A stretch of DNA of 32,950 bases from a virus: positions 1 through 32,950 of IMG/VR virus record IMGVR_UViG_3300030085_004903; one strand, given 5' to 3'. The position numbers were made by a program, and so were the translations under genes. How positions within the stretch are numbered: position 1 is the first letter of the stretch; the number at the start of each line of letters is the position of its first letter. Shown in pieces: positions 1-5,817 of the stretch. The notes beneath the pieces were generated by a model. That model was not told the DNA's origin, searched no databases, and saw only the letters and a list, made by a program, of their open reading frames with translations.

Positions 1-420
1 CATGGTGTTACAGTAGAGAATACTTTGTATCAAGACGGTGAACAAGCAAACACTTTCAAAGCATTTGATTCGACTCAAGAGGAAGAGACGTACTCTATGG
101 TTACAGCTAACCGTTTCTGGTCTCAGATCTTCGGAATCGCTTTTAGCAATAAACGCTGGCTACATTTCTTTATGCTGTTTGTCCCTGTTATGGGGCTCTG
201 GACTTCTTCTATTGGCATCATTGGTCTCGCACTTAATCTTCGTGCTTACGATTTTGTTTCACAAGAAATCCGTGCGGCGGAAGATCCAGAGTTTGAAACC
301 TTCTACACCAAGAACATTCTCTTGAATGAAGGTCTTCGTAACTGGATGGCAACTGTAGACCAACCACATGAAAACTTTGTGTTCCCAGAAGAAGTTCTTC
401 CTAGAGGTAATGCACTGTGA
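1..420 (+). CDS. psbD: Photosystem II reaction centre protein D2, C-terminal part (5' end outside window)
   Basis: The frame is open from base 1, and the start codon lies upstream of the window. The 139 visible residues are the C-terminal part of D2. They begin HGVTVENT, pass through [18 protein letters not shown], which holds the conserved histidine that ligates the non-haem iron and the plastoquinone QA pocket, and end with the classic D2 terminus [12 protein letters not shown]2 pairs with D1 in the thylakoid PSII core. Cyanophages carry psbD to maintain electron transport during infection (established knowledge). Transmembrane helix residues ([13 protein letters not shown] onwards) are intact and no frameshift is seen. 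The stop overlaps the next gene. Identity is very secure; only the 5' part is missing. Confidence 0.98.
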   Translation, partial: HGVTVENTLYQDGEQANTFKAFDSTQEEETYSMVTANRFWSQIFGIAFSNKRWLHFFMLFVPVMGLWTSSIGIIGLALNLRAYDFVSQEIRAAEDPEFETFYTKNILLNEGLRNWMATVDQPHENFVFPEEVLPRGNAL

Positions 421-635
421 TATTCCTTAGTCTTATGGCTGCTGTTGTTGGATTTCCAGCATATCCCACTTGCCATCCAGCAACTGCTGCTTGGGACTAT
501 GCACAGTTACAACGTCTTGGTGCTAGTGATGAAGTAGCATGGCAGTTAGGAGTTGTTCCATATCATGATGGCACTCCAGAGTGTCAAAAGAGAGTGGAGT
601 ACAGCATTGACTTCAATAAGAGGACATGGCGATGA
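417..635 (+). CDS. Small hypothetical protein, probably exported or membrane-anchored
   Basis: This 72-residue ORF starts with GTG overlapping the psbD stop; an in-frame ATG at 435 is an alternative start. The first 15 residues are hydrophobic ([15 protein letters not shown]), suggesting a signal peptide or anchor. The rest is polar with two cysteines (in YPTCHP and TPECQK) that could form a disulfide. Its tight overlap with psbD and with the next gene suggests translational coupling in a psbD operon. I do not recognise a family. It could accompany PSII expression, but that is only inferred from position. Confidence 0.7.
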   Translation: MIFLSLMAAVVGFPAYPTCHPATAAWDYAQLQRLGASDEVAWQLGVVPYHDGTPECQKRVEYSIDFNKRTWR

Positions 636-847
636 ATGGATTTGAAGTATTCTTTTACTTCGTTTGCTTTGCTATTATTGCAGGTGCTGCATTTGCGATG
701 ATGTGGTCTAACATTCAATCCATTAATGTGGAGATGAATAAACCCAAACCACGTCATCCAGAAGCTCCTGCCCCTGGTGATGAAGTAATGTATGTCGATC
801 TTTCTAGAGAAAAACTAGAAGATCTTTACAAACAAAACGAAGAATGA
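632..847 (+). CDS. Small single-span membrane protein downstream of psbD
   Basis: The protein has 71 residues with one strong membrane segment at the N-terminus (VFFYFVCFAIIAGAAFAMMW, about residues 5-24), followed by a proline-rich linker (KPKPRHPEAPAPGD) and a charged tail. I chose ATG 632 over ATG 626. The AAGAGG at 618-623 is about 8 nt from 632 but only 2 nt from 626, and 632 forms an ATGA overlap with the preceding stop. The topology suggests an N-terminal anchor with a cytoplasmic C-terminus. The function is unknown, and the position in the psbD transcript hints at a membrane or photosynthesis-related role. Confidence 0.8.
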   Translation: MNGFEVFFYFVCFAIIAGAAFAMMWSNIQSINVEMNKPKPRHPEAPAPGDEVMYVDLSREKLEDLYKQNEE

Positions 848-853
848 TACACT

Positions 854-878
854 GAGGATCATAAGATCCTCTTTTTTT
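854..878 (+). terminator. Rho-independent terminator of the psbD operon
   Basis: A perfect 7-bp stem GAGGATC / GATCCTC with loop ATAA is followed directly by seven T residues. It lies 6 nt after the stop of the small membrane gene and ends immediately before the ATG at 879. Confidence 0.88.
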
Positions 879-1364
879 ATGTCTACTAATTACTATCAAT
901 ACTGGAAGGATATTTGGTTGTCACAGAGTCCAGAAGTTCTGGATGCTACAGCACTTATCCGTGTCATTGAATGCACTAATGGTTGCGTTCAGTATGCATT
1001 CCGAGATGGTGATGAAAGAGCTCTCTCTACAGAACAGACTAGAGAGTGTATGAAACTTTCTATGGGGACAATCAAGAACAAAGTATTACCATTACCAGAT
1101 GGAACAGAGGTCGTTCTTCCAGAAGAGTGTCATCCGATAATGAACGAGGCAAGAGACCTTTATGTTCGTGGATTTAAGCAGAACGATAATGATGCCATGG
1201 AGGAGTTTCTGGCACTCTCTAAGGCACACTTCAAAGTTCTTGGGAGAACCGTCATTGATGAAAAATTTAGATTTGTTGATGAACACTTTGTAGATTTATT
1301 CACACCTTATTGGTTAATGATGGGTCGGGCATACATCTATTCGATGGGTGAATTCACTGTATAA
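879..1364 (+). CDS. Hypothetical protein, 161 aa
   Basis: The soluble, acidic 161-residue product has no membrane segment. The start ATG directly abuts the T-run of the preceding terminator, so there is no room for a Shine-Dalgarno sequence or leader. Either read-through transcripts are used, or translation begins at an internal ATG such as Met58 or Met62. No family is recognised. The 3' half is rich in aromatic residues (FRFVDEHFVDLFTPYWLMM). No other plus-strand frame stays open here, which supports a real gene, but the true start is uncertain. Confidence 0.65.
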   Translation: MSTNYYQYWKDIWLSQSPEVLDATALIRVIECTNGCVQYAFRDGDERALSTEQTRECMKLSMGTIKNKVLPLPDGTEVVLPEECHPIMNEARDLYVRGFKQNDNDAMEEFLALSKAHFKVLGRTVIDEKFRFVDEHFVDLFTPYWLMMGRAYIYSMGEFTV

Positions 1365-1367
1365 GTG

Positions 1368-1395
1368 TTGCAATGACCGTACAATATGGTATAAT
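1368..1395 (+). promoter_or_regulatory. Sigma70-like promoter (TTGCAA-N16-TATAAT)
   Basis: A -35-like TTGCAA at 1368-1373 and a consensus TATAAT at 1390-1395 are separated by 16 bp. They lie in the gap between the 161-aa gene and the ORF at 1443. The predicted transcript start is near 1402. Confidence 0.5.
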
Positions 1396-1442
1396 TTTCT
1401 TAGCATATATAATTATGCCATTATTAACTATTGATTATAAAG

Positions 1443-1670
1443 ATGGAAGAAAAGTACTCGAAAGATTTTTTGATCGCAGAATTCACTGGTCAAATCAAAA
1501 CCACCGAAGAAAATCTTGTAAAACTCAGAGAGGAAGTTGCAAGACAGTCTCAACAACTCGTAAGACTTAATGGTGCTCTTGAGGCACTCAATATGATTGA
1601 AGACGCTCAGACTGATCCAGAAGGATTGGAAGTATTGGAAGATACAGAGGAAGTGGTCGAAGAAGGTTGA
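1443..1670 (+). CDS. Small coiled-coil hypothetical protein
   Basis: This 75-residue protein starts at ATG 1443; an in-frame TTG at 1431 is less likely. Residues about 15-50 form a predicted amphipathic coiled coil with heptad-like leucines (IKTTEENLVKLREEVARQSQ and onward). The C-terminus is very acidic (EVLEDTEEVVEEG). It lies downstream of a sigma70-like promoter and before the HNH gene. No family is recognised. It could be a small scaffold or regulator that oligomerises, but this is inference from composition only. Confidence 0.7.
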   Translation: MEEKYSKDFLIAEFTGQIKTTEENLVKLREEVARQSQQLVRLNGALEALNMIEDAQTDPEGLEVLEDTEEVVEEG

Positions 1671-1673
1671 TCT

Positions 1674-1691
1674 AACTAAATACTTTTAGTT
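1674..1691 (+). promoter_or_regulatory. ACTAAATA late-like motif inside a perfect inverted repeat
   Basis: AACTAAA (1674-1680) and TTTAGTT (1685-1691) form a perfect 7-bp inverted repeat with loop TACT. It contains ACTAAATA (1675-1682), resembling the T4-type late promoter TATAAATA. It lies 12-29 nt upstream of the HNH gene start. Confidence 0.45.
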
Positions 1692-1702
1692 CATACACGC
1701 TT

Positions 1703-2074
1703 ATGGATCTTTATGCCTCTCCTAGACACTATCTCTTCAACCTTAAGACATCACAATCGGCAGAAGCGAGAAGACTATGGAGGCAGTCAATAAAGAATAA
1801 ATGGGAATATAAGTGTGCTTATTGCGGATCAGAACAAAAGATTACAATCGATCATGTCACTCCTCAATGTAAAGGAGGAAGTGACTTTATAACCAATGTG
1901 GTAGCCTGTTGTGAATCATGCAACAGGTCTAAAAGTCATCACAATTGGTTAGAATGGTATTCTCAGCAAGAATTTTTTGATGAGGATAGAAAAGAAGCAA
2001 TCATTAAATGGATTGGATTTGAAACAAAACAAAAACTTTTCTCATATGGGAGAAGAAAAAACACGGTTTATTGA
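1703..2074 (+). CDS. HNH endonuclease
   Basis: The 123-residue protein has a complete HNH module: C38-x2-C41 (CAYC), D50-H51 (TIDHVTP), KGGSD, N65 and C70-x2-C73-N (CESCN). These residues fit a zinc-stabilised beta-beta-alpha-metal fold that nicks or cuts DNA. Similar stand-alone HNH proteins in T4-like phages are often homing endonucleases or general nucleases (established knowledge), and no intron is seen next to it. The stop overlaps the alternative TTG start of the glutaredoxin gene, so the two are probably co-transcribed. The family call is secure; the biological target is unknown. Confidence 0.88.
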   Translation: MDLYASPRHYLFNLKTSQSAEARRLWRQSIKNKWEYKCAYCGSEQKITIDHVTPQCKGGSDFITNVVACCESCNRSKSHHNWLEWYSQQEFFDEDRKEAIIKWIGFETKQKLFSYGRRKNTVY

Positions 2075-2076
2075 AA

Positions 2077-2313
2077 ATGGCTTTTATTGTATATTCAAAG
2101 GACGGTTGTCCTTATTGCACTAAGATTAAAAGAGTGCTAGAGTTATCTGAACAACAACATGTTGTATATAAACTGGAAAGAGACTTCACCAAAGAAGAAT
2201 TTTATTCACACTTTGGTGAAGGATCTACATTTCCTCAGGTCACATTAGAAGACAAAAAACTTGGAGGTTGCATGGAAACCGTGAAATATCTAAGAGAAAA
2301 TAATGTGATCTAG
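2077..2313 (+). CDS. grx: Glutaredoxin
   Basis: The 78-residue protein has the glutaredoxin fold signature. It has the active-site CPYC at residues 11-14, a cis-proline loop TFPQV and a GG turn (LGGC), and its length is normal for a phage glutaredoxin. It should reduce disulfides using glutathione, for example supplying electrons to ribonucleotide reductase. I chose ATG 2077; the TTG at 2071 adds only two residues. It sits just after the HNH gene. A degenerate relative lacking the first active cysteine occurs at 4889-5122. Confidence 0.93.
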   Translation: MAFIVYSKDGCPYCTKIKRVLELSEQQHVVYKLERDFTKEEFYSHFGEGSTFPQVTLEDKKLGGCMETVKYLRENNVI

Positions 2314-2315
2314 TA

Positions 2316-2504
2316 ATGTATGAAAACAATCTAAATAAAGCAGAACTTCAAGTTAATAGAGGTTTCGAGCTTTTATTAAGAAAAAGGAGGCCTAAAAGAG
2401 AAAAACCAAAGACTTTCCATCTTATATTTGGTAAAGTTATTTCTCTTTTCAAACGAGAGATACACTTTCACTTTGAAATAGGACTAGACATTAGAAAGAG
2501 TTAA
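2316..2504 (+). CDS. Small basic hypothetical protein
   Basis: This 62-residue, strongly basic protein has a central RKRRPKREKPK stretch. Its C-terminal part alternates hydrophobic and charged residues (HFHFEIGLDIRKS). It begins 2 nt after the glutaredoxin stop and ends before a clear GGAGG-type site serving the next gene. No family is recognised. The basic character could suit nucleic-acid or membrane-surface binding. It is probably real given the dense gene packing, but the evidence is limited. Confidence 0.6.
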   Translation: MYENNLNKAELQVNRGFELLLRKRRPKREKPKTFHLIFGKVISLFKREIHFHFEIGLDIRKS

Positions 2505-2522
2505 TCTCAGGAGGAGAAAATC

Positions 2523-2753
2523 ATGCTTGCAATCACTCTGACCTTTTCGGCTTTGTTTTCTATAATGTTTCTCCTGGTAGGCGGACTTGTTGGTTGGGTA
2601 GCAAAACAACAAGTATACGAAACCACAAACCTTGCATACACACATCCCGAAATGTTCGATGAAAATGGAAACATTTTTCCGGACGAAATTTTAGCAGTAC
2701 GCTTTGAAAATGACTATGACATCAACACCGCAGAAGAAGACGACGAAGACTAG
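2523..2753 (+). CDS. Small single-span membrane protein
   Basis: The 76-residue protein is preceded by a good Shine-Dalgarno (AGGAGGAG, about 7 nt before ATG). Residues about 3-27 form one transmembrane helix (FSALFSIMFLLVGGLVGWVA), followed by HPEMFDENGNIFPDEIL and an acidic tail ending EEDDED. Its 3' end overlaps the next gene by about 44 nt in another frame. The N-in anchor plus acidic domain layout is common among small cyanophage proteins of unknown role. No enzymatic motif is seen. Confidence 0.82.
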   Translation: MLAITLTFSALFSIMFLLVGGLVGWVAKQQVYETTNLAYTHPEMFDENGNIFPDEILAVRFENDYDINTAEEDDED

Positions 2754-3225
2754 AGCGAAAAGAAAAACTACTTCTCCTCAGAAATTACCTCCAAATCCAT
2801 TTATTTTTGAAATTCTTAACCTTGCATCTAAGCAGCGTTCTAAGGCTAAGAAAGCAGAAATCTTGAAGGAGTATGAAACAGATTCTCTGAAGAGTCTCTT
2901 CATTTGGAACTTTGATGAAAGTGTGATCTCCATGCTTCCAGAAGGTATTGTTCCATATAAAAAGAATGAAGTTCCAGTCGGAACTGATCACACTTCTTTG
3001 AGGAGAGAGTATAAACAACTCTATAACTTTGTCAAAGGTGGTAACGATAGTCTTTCTTCTCTTCGTAGAGAGACTATGTTTATTCAAATTCTAGAGGTTC
3101 TCCATCCAGAAGAAGCAGACATCCTTTGCCTTTGTAAAGACAAAAAGTTACAAACTAAATACAACATCAGTTTCGATGTTGTTAAACAAGCATATCCAGA
3201 TATCCAATGGGGAGGTCGTTCATGA
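2710..3225 (+). CDS. Conserved cyanophage protein, DUF6433-like
   Basis: This 171-residue soluble protein starts at ATG 2710, or ATG 2716. It has a basic, lysine- and threonine-rich N-terminus and a body containing LEGIVPYK-like and EILKEY motifs. I associate these with a family of cyanophage proteins of unknown function annotated as DUF6433; this recall was not checked against a database. It overlaps the upstream membrane gene by 44 nt and its stop overlaps the next start as ATGA, so coupled translation is likely. The N-terminal tail may be disordered and nucleic-acid binding, which is speculative. Confidence 0.8.
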   Translation: MTMTSTPQKKTTKTRAKRKTTSPQKLPPNPFIFEILNLASKQRSKAKKAEILKEYETDSLKSLFIWNFDESVISMLPEGIVPYKKNEVPVGTDHTSLRREYKQLYNFVKGGNDSLSSLRRETMFIQILEVLHPEEADILCLCKDKKLQTKYNISFDVVKQAYPDIQWGGRS

Positions 3226-3560
3226 CTGTTGCTGTAGAACAAGAGAAAGAAATGGCAGAGTTCGGATCAGAAATCAATAGTGTAAATCCATCTGATTATA
3301 GTTGCCAGATTCTTCTTGAGAAGACTACTCTTGAAGCAGCTAATGATAAAACTTTTCCAAATGATGCTAGACTGGTTTGGTATGTTGTCGGCGGGACAGA
3401 GTACATTGACTTGACTCGCTGCACAAAAACCTCTAAACTATTTGACATGTACTATGACAAATATGGTCCAGGAGCAGTTCAAAAAATTGATTTTGGATAC
3501 GGTACAGTCAACCCAAAACTTTGGGGAATCAAACCAAAGAAAGAAAAGAAGAGAAAATGA
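3222..3560 (+). CDS. Hypothetical protein, 112 aa
   Basis: The ATG at 3222 was chosen because GGAGG at 3210-3214 sits at ideal spacing and the start overlaps the previous stop (ATGA). An upstream in-frame ATG at 3207 precedes that site. The protein is soluble, with a central YVVGGTEYIDLTRCTKTSK and a conserved-looking YDKYGPGAVQKIDFGYG segment. The C-terminus is highly basic (KPKKEKKRK). No family is recognised. Its neighbours are also small conserved unknowns in a tight operon leading to speD. Confidence 0.82.
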   Translation: MTVAVEQEKEMAEFGSEINSVNPSDYSCQILLEKTTLEAANDKTFPNDARLVWYVVGGTEYIDLTRCTKTSKLFDMYYDKYGPGAVQKIDFGYGTVNPKLWGIKPKKEKKRK

Positions 3561-3838
3561 ATGACGAAGATCTTAGAAAACAAATAGAATCTCTCATCAG
3601 AGATGAAATTCAAGAGACAATCAATGATTATGTGGATTCAAAAGAAGAGTCAAAAGAAAGTGGAGTTGGATTTGTCCCTACTGAGGAGGAAAAAAATCTA
3701 AAGGTCCGAGTTTTAAAAAAAGAAATAGACAATATAATTAAAAATTATAAGAAGCAGAAAAAATCTGAAAGGTCAAATCTGTCCCATATCAAAAAACTGG
3801 GCCTAGTCGATAAGAATGGGAGACCCTTAAATGGGTAA
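3557..3838 (+). CDS. Charged helical hypothetical protein
   Basis: The 93-residue protein starts at ATG 3557, overlapping the previous stop (ATGA); the ATG at 3521 is upstream and poorly placed. It is almost entirely charged and helical, with an acidic first half and a lysine-rich second half (KNYKKQKKSERSN). It ends with GLVDKNGRPLNG. Its stop overlaps the speD start by 8 nt. No enzymatic motif or family is recognised. It could be a small adaptor or nucleic-acid-associated protein. Confidence 0.75.
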   Translation: MNDEDLRKQIESLIRDEIQETINDYVDSKEESKESGVGFVPTEEEKNLKVRVLKKEIDNIIKNYKKQKKSERSNLSHIKKLGLVDKNGRPLNG

Positions 3839-4157
3839 ACATTATTTGCTCAACCTTTATGGATGTAATTTTGATCGATTAAATAGCGAACATTATCTTC
3901 GTGATTTAATTGAGAGTGCTGCTGAGTGTAGCGGAGCAACAATAGTAGAAACCATTTCAAAAAAGTTTGATCCTCAGGGTGTGACTGCCGTGTGTCTTCT
4001 ATCAGAGAGTCACATTAGCATTCATACCTGGCCAGAGAAGGGAGAAGCAGCAGTAGATATTTTTACATGCGGTCAATGTAATCCAAAAATAGGTTGTGAT
4101 GTCATCATTCACCAACTTAAGGCAAACAATCATACCTTGAGTTATATTGAACGTTAA
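3831..4157 (+). CDS. speD: S-adenosylmethionine decarboxylase proenzyme
   Basis: This 108-residue prokaryotic-type AdoMetDC makes decarboxylated SAM for spermidine synthesis. The processing site is E59-S60 in LLSESHISIHTWPE. Ser60 becomes the pyruvoyl cofactor, with His65 and Cys80 as the processing and proton-donor residues. The 5- and 15-residue spacing matches the bacterial family. The length is normal, so self-cleavage into alpha and beta chains should be possible. Polyamines may help package DNA or stabilise host physiology during infection. It overlaps the preceding gene and is followed by late and sigma70-like promoters, so it ends a transcription unit. Confidence 0.95.
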   Translation: MGKHYLLNLYGCNFDRLNSEHYLRDLIESAAECSGATIVETISKKFDPQGVTAVCLLSESHISIHTWPEKGEAAVDIFTCGQCNPKIGCDVIIHQLKANNHTLSYIER

Positions 4158-4165
4158 AATAAATA
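4158..4165 (+). promoter_or_regulatory. T4-type late promoter motif AATAAATA
   Basis: AATAAATA differs from the T4 late consensus TATAAATA by one base. It lies at the speD stop, 59 bp upstream of the next start, and just ahead of a sigma70-like promoter, giving the next unit possible early and late transcription. Confidence 0.5.
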
Positions 4166-4171
4166 AACTTG

Positions 4172-4200
4172 TTGACTAGTGAAAGAAATTTTGCTATAGT
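4172..4200 (+). promoter_or_regulatory. Sigma70-like promoter (TTGACT-N17-TATAGT)
   Basis: The -35 TTGACT (4172-4177) and -10 TATAGT (4195-4200) have an optimal 17-bp spacer. The predicted transcription start is about 4206-4208, which coincides with the first in-frame ATG (4207) of the next gene. Confidence 0.75.
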
Positions 4201-4224
4201 CACCACATGGACCACGCTATTATT

Positions 4225-4422
4225 ATGATTTACAAACCATACTCACCAGAGTGGCATCGCAAAAGATTCTTAAAAGAATCATTAGATCTATACTTTGACA
4301 ATTATGTTGAAGTTGATGTGATTTATGCAGATCTCATGGATATTATTCATGAGAGATCTGAAGATGCTCATGCTGAATTTCAAAAAGCAACAGACTTAGA
4401 ATCTAAACTTAGAAAGAAGTAA
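4225..4422 (+). CDS. Conserved small cyanophage-type protein, 65 aa
   Basis: The N-terminus MIYKPYSPEWHRKRFLKES looks like a natural start, so I favour ATG 4225. ATG 4207 adds six residues but would sit exactly at the predicted transcript start and be leaderless. The protein is soluble and helical, with paired acidic residues. No catalytic motif is seen. It is the first gene after the promoter at 4172-4200 and is followed at once by the 104-aa gene. The family is not named, and confidence in it being coding is high. Confidence 0.8.
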   Translation: MIYKPYSPEWHRKRFLKESLDLYFDNYVEVDVIYADLMDIIHERSEDAHAEFQKATDLESKLRKK

Positions 4423-4423
4423 C

Positions 4424-4738
4424 ATGCTCTCTACTCAATACAGACTTAGGCTAGAGTCCATTTGTAGATGTATTGCTAATAAAGAAGAAGTTCCTTTAGA
4501 AGATATGATTTGGGCAGAGAAACTTGCCAAGGCACATACTCTTGCAAGGGACTGGTTGAATAAAGCAAGACGCCAGGCTGCTCAAGATATTCAAGAAGGT
4601 AGTATGGATGATTTTATGAATAGGATGGGACTAGGAGACCCCGACCCATCCAATTATAAAACGGGGTTTGATGGTGCAGATGAAATTGTAGATTGGTTCA
4701 AACAAGATAAACCAGATGACTGGAGGCAACGTGACTGA
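4424..4738 (+). CDS. Hypothetical helical protein, 104 aa
   Basis: The N-terminal 60 residues are helical and arginine-rich (YRLRLESICRCIANKEE, then ARDWLNKARRQAAQ). The C-terminal part is acidic and polar, with MGLGDPDPSNYKTGFDG. It starts 1 nt after the preceding stop and overlaps the next gene by 8 nt, so it belongs to one operon. No known family is recognised. There is no membrane segment and no cysteine motif. Confidence 0.8.
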   Translation: MLSTQYRLRLESICRCIANKEEVPLEDMIWAEKLAKAHTLARDWLNKARRQAAQDIQEGSMDDFMNRMGLGDPDPSNYKTGFDGADEIVDWFKQDKPDDWRQRD

Positions 4739-4901
4739 AGAGTGGAGAAAAGTAACAAACAAATCTATTGCCGATAATCTTGTTCAGAGTATTGCAGAAC
4801 TTTTAGATGGTAAAGCAACATATCATATTTGCTGTGACAGGACAACTTCCCATAAAAAAATTGTAATCGAATACGATCACGAAGAAAAATGCAAGCACTA
4901 A
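4731..4901 (+). CDS. Small hypothetical protein with GTG start
   Basis: GTG 4731 is favoured over ATG 4716 because the Shine-Dalgarno GGAGG (4722-4725 region) lies at ideal distance and the start overlaps the previous stop. The product has 56 residues, a helical first half (KSIADNLVQSIAELLDG) and a beta-like second half with an adjacent cysteine pair (HICCDRTT). The last bases overlap the glutaredoxin-like gene by 13 nt. No family is recognised. Confidence 0.72.
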   Translation: MTEEWRKVTNKSIADNLVQSIAELLDGKATYHICCDRTTSHKKIVIEYDHEEKCKH

Positions 4902-5122
4902 TTTACAGCAACGGAAGTCAAGAGTGCGAAAGAGCTAAGATGCTCTTGAATAGTATTAATGAAGATACCAAAGAGTTTCTTCTTGGAGTTGATTTTAGTG
5001 ATAGACAATTCCGAGCAGAGTTTGGATCAGAAGCAGAGTATCCACAGATTGCGATTGGACTCAAGCATCGTGGGACATTGAAAGAGACTCTTCACTACCT
5101 TCAAACAAAAGAAGTTTTGTGA
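4889..5122 (+). CDS. Glutaredoxin-like protein lacking the nucleophilic cysteine
   Basis: The 77-residue protein aligns end to end with the glutaredoxin fold. It has the first strand ALIYSNGS, SQEC where CPYC would stand (residues 10-13), a cis-proline loop EYPQIAIG, and a final helix TLKETLHYLQ. Ser10 replaces the first active cysteine; only Cys13 remains. Normal dithiol chemistry is therefore unlikely; binding, regulation or a modified redox role is possible. It contrasts with the intact glutaredoxin at 2077-2313. It is the last gene before the inverted-repeat-rich promoter region. Confidence 0.83.
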   Translation: MQALIYSNGSQECERAKMLLNSINEDTKEFLLGVDFSDRQFRAEFGSEAEYPQIAIGLKHRGTLKETLHYLQTKEVL

Positions 5123-5123
5123 T

Positions 5124-5182
5124 TTTTGTATCACATGTTACAAAACAACTTGACTAAATAAGTCAAAGGCCATATAATGGCC
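5124..5182. repeat. Three consecutive inverted repeats spanning a promoter
   Basis: TTTTGTA (5124-5130) pairs with TACAAAA (5139-5145). TTGACT (5150-5155) pairs with AGTCAA (5161-5166). GGCCAT (5168-5173) pairs with ATGGCC (5177-5182). All stems are perfect. The second includes the -35 box and the third encloses the -10 box, suggesting operator sites or structured DNA. Confidence 0.8.
5150..5178 (+). promoter_or_regulatory. Sigma70-like promoter with embedded ACTAAATA late-like motif
   Basis: TTGACT (5150-5155) and TATAAT (5173-5178) are separated by exactly 17 bp, one of the best promoters in the window. ACTAAATA (5153-5160) overlaps the -35 box, so an early and a late-type signal share the same bases. 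The transcript start is predicted near 5185, giving a leader of about 11 nt. Confidence 0.82.
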
Positions 5183-5195
5183 ATACGTTCATCCA

Positions 5196-5396
5196 ATGTT
5201 AACACTTCTGTTGGCATTCACCCTTGCCCATCATTCGGACGGCTCACCTTACGGTTGGCATATGTCGTGTGAAAGGTTCTTACAAAGACGAGTCGAGATC
5301 CAAGCAGATCCAAACCTTGACCTTAGGTCAAAGTTGAATCTGATAGGATATTTAAAGTCAAAAGTAGAAGGTGAATGTGGCGGAGTGTATACATAG
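5196..5396 (+). CDS. Small exported hypothetical protein
   Basis: The 66-residue product has a short hydrophobic N-terminus (MLTLLLAFTLAHH) that may be a signal peptide. It is followed by a polar domain with two cysteines (HMSCERF and GECGGVYT) that could form a disulfide. The ATG lies about 11 nt after the predicted transcript start and has no Shine-Dalgarno; its context CGTTCATCCAATG is almost repeated before the gene at 5432. It is the first gene of a cluster of five tiny genes. No family is recognised. Confidence 0.78.
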   Translation: MLTLLLAFTLAHHSDGSPYGWHMSCERFLQRRVEIQADPNLDLRSKLNLIGYLKSKVEGECGGVYT

Positions 5397-5426
5397 GACG
5401 CAAGTAAGTCGCGGAACGGAGCGTTC
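5396..5426 (+). other. Repeated RNA-like element, copy 1 (GGACGCAA-N9-GGAACGG)
   Basis: GGACGCAA (5396-5403) and GGAACGG (5413-5419) are separated by 9 nt, exactly as in copy 2 at 5587-5610. In this copy GAACG (5414-5418) can pair with CGTTC (5422-5426) around a GAG loop, a small hairpin 5 nt before the ATG at 5432. Confidence 0.6.
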
Positions 5427-5431
5427 ATCCC

Positions 5432-5602
5432 ATGTTTGATTTGCTACTCTATTCGAGCATGATGTGTTCTGATGCTGATGCATTAATCTTCAGGATCCAA
5501 AAGAACAGATCAGAACTATCACCTAAAGTGGTAGTGGAGTTGGTAGAGACCGTAAAGGAATCTGTACCAGAATGTAGATACTATTGGGACGCAAACGACT
5601 GA
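5432..5602 (+). CDS. Small hypothetical protein, 56 aa
   Basis: The ORF starts at ATG 5432 (MFDLLLYSSMMCSDADALIF) and ends YYWDAND. It fills the gap between its neighbours, and its helical, evenly mixed composition supports real coding. It has no Shine-Dalgarno; the start context CATCCCATG matches that of two other genes in the window. Its last codons lie within copy 2 of the GGACGCAA element. The family is unknown. It is probably soluble, with a hydrophobic N-terminal helix. Confidence 0.75.
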   Translation: MFDLLLYSSMMCSDADALIFRIQKNRSELSPKVVVELVETVKESVPECRYYWDAND

Positions 5603-5610
5603 AGGAACGG
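5587..5610 (+). other. Repeated RNA-like element, copy 2 (GGACGCAA-N9-GGAACGG)
   Basis: GGACGCAA (5587-5594) and GGAACGG (5604-5610) carry the same blocks and spacing as copy 1. This copy spans the stop codon of the 56-aa gene and lies 35 nt before the next ATG. The intervening 9 nt differ from copy 1, though AGTCG in copy 1 and CGACT here are reverse complements. Confidence 0.6.
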
Positions 5611-5644
5611 GGCTAAAAATCCCTAGTATTTCAGGAGACTACAA

Positions 5645-5812
5645 ATGAACACGCTTAACATCATCAAAACCCAAATCCAGAAAGCAGCAGCTCTTCATGA
5701 TGCACAAATTGCTATGACTACCTATCGTGGTGTCAAGTTTGAGTGCAAGCAAGGAGCTACTGATGAGGTTCACGGAACCTTCTGCTATCGCGGTCACACC
5801 TATAACAAGTGA
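5645..5812 (+). CDS. DUF4278-type small protein
   Basis: The 55-residue protein has the YRG motif twice: TYRGVKFECKQG near residue 28 and FCYRGHTYNK at the C-terminus. This is the pattern of DUF4278, a cyanobacterial and cyanophage family of unknown function. GGAG at 5633-5636 is a suitable Shine-Dalgarno. Two cysteines lie near the motifs. It precedes a 31-aa membrane gene and a second DUF4278-like gene at 5923. The function is unknown, and family membership is judged from the motif only. Confidence 0.82.
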   Translation: MNTLNIIKTQIQKAAALHDAQIAMTTYRGVKFECKQGATDEVHGTFCYRGHTYNK

Positions 5813-5817
5813 TCGCC

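Noticed and set aside
25-27. TTG at 25 as a gene start
   Set aside because: The frame is open to base 1 and encodes D2 residues upstream, so the gene is only truncated by the window edge.
1373-1570. Plus-strand ORF overlapping the coiled-coil gene
   Set aside because: It overlaps the promoter and becomes a shadow of the better frame at 1443-1670.
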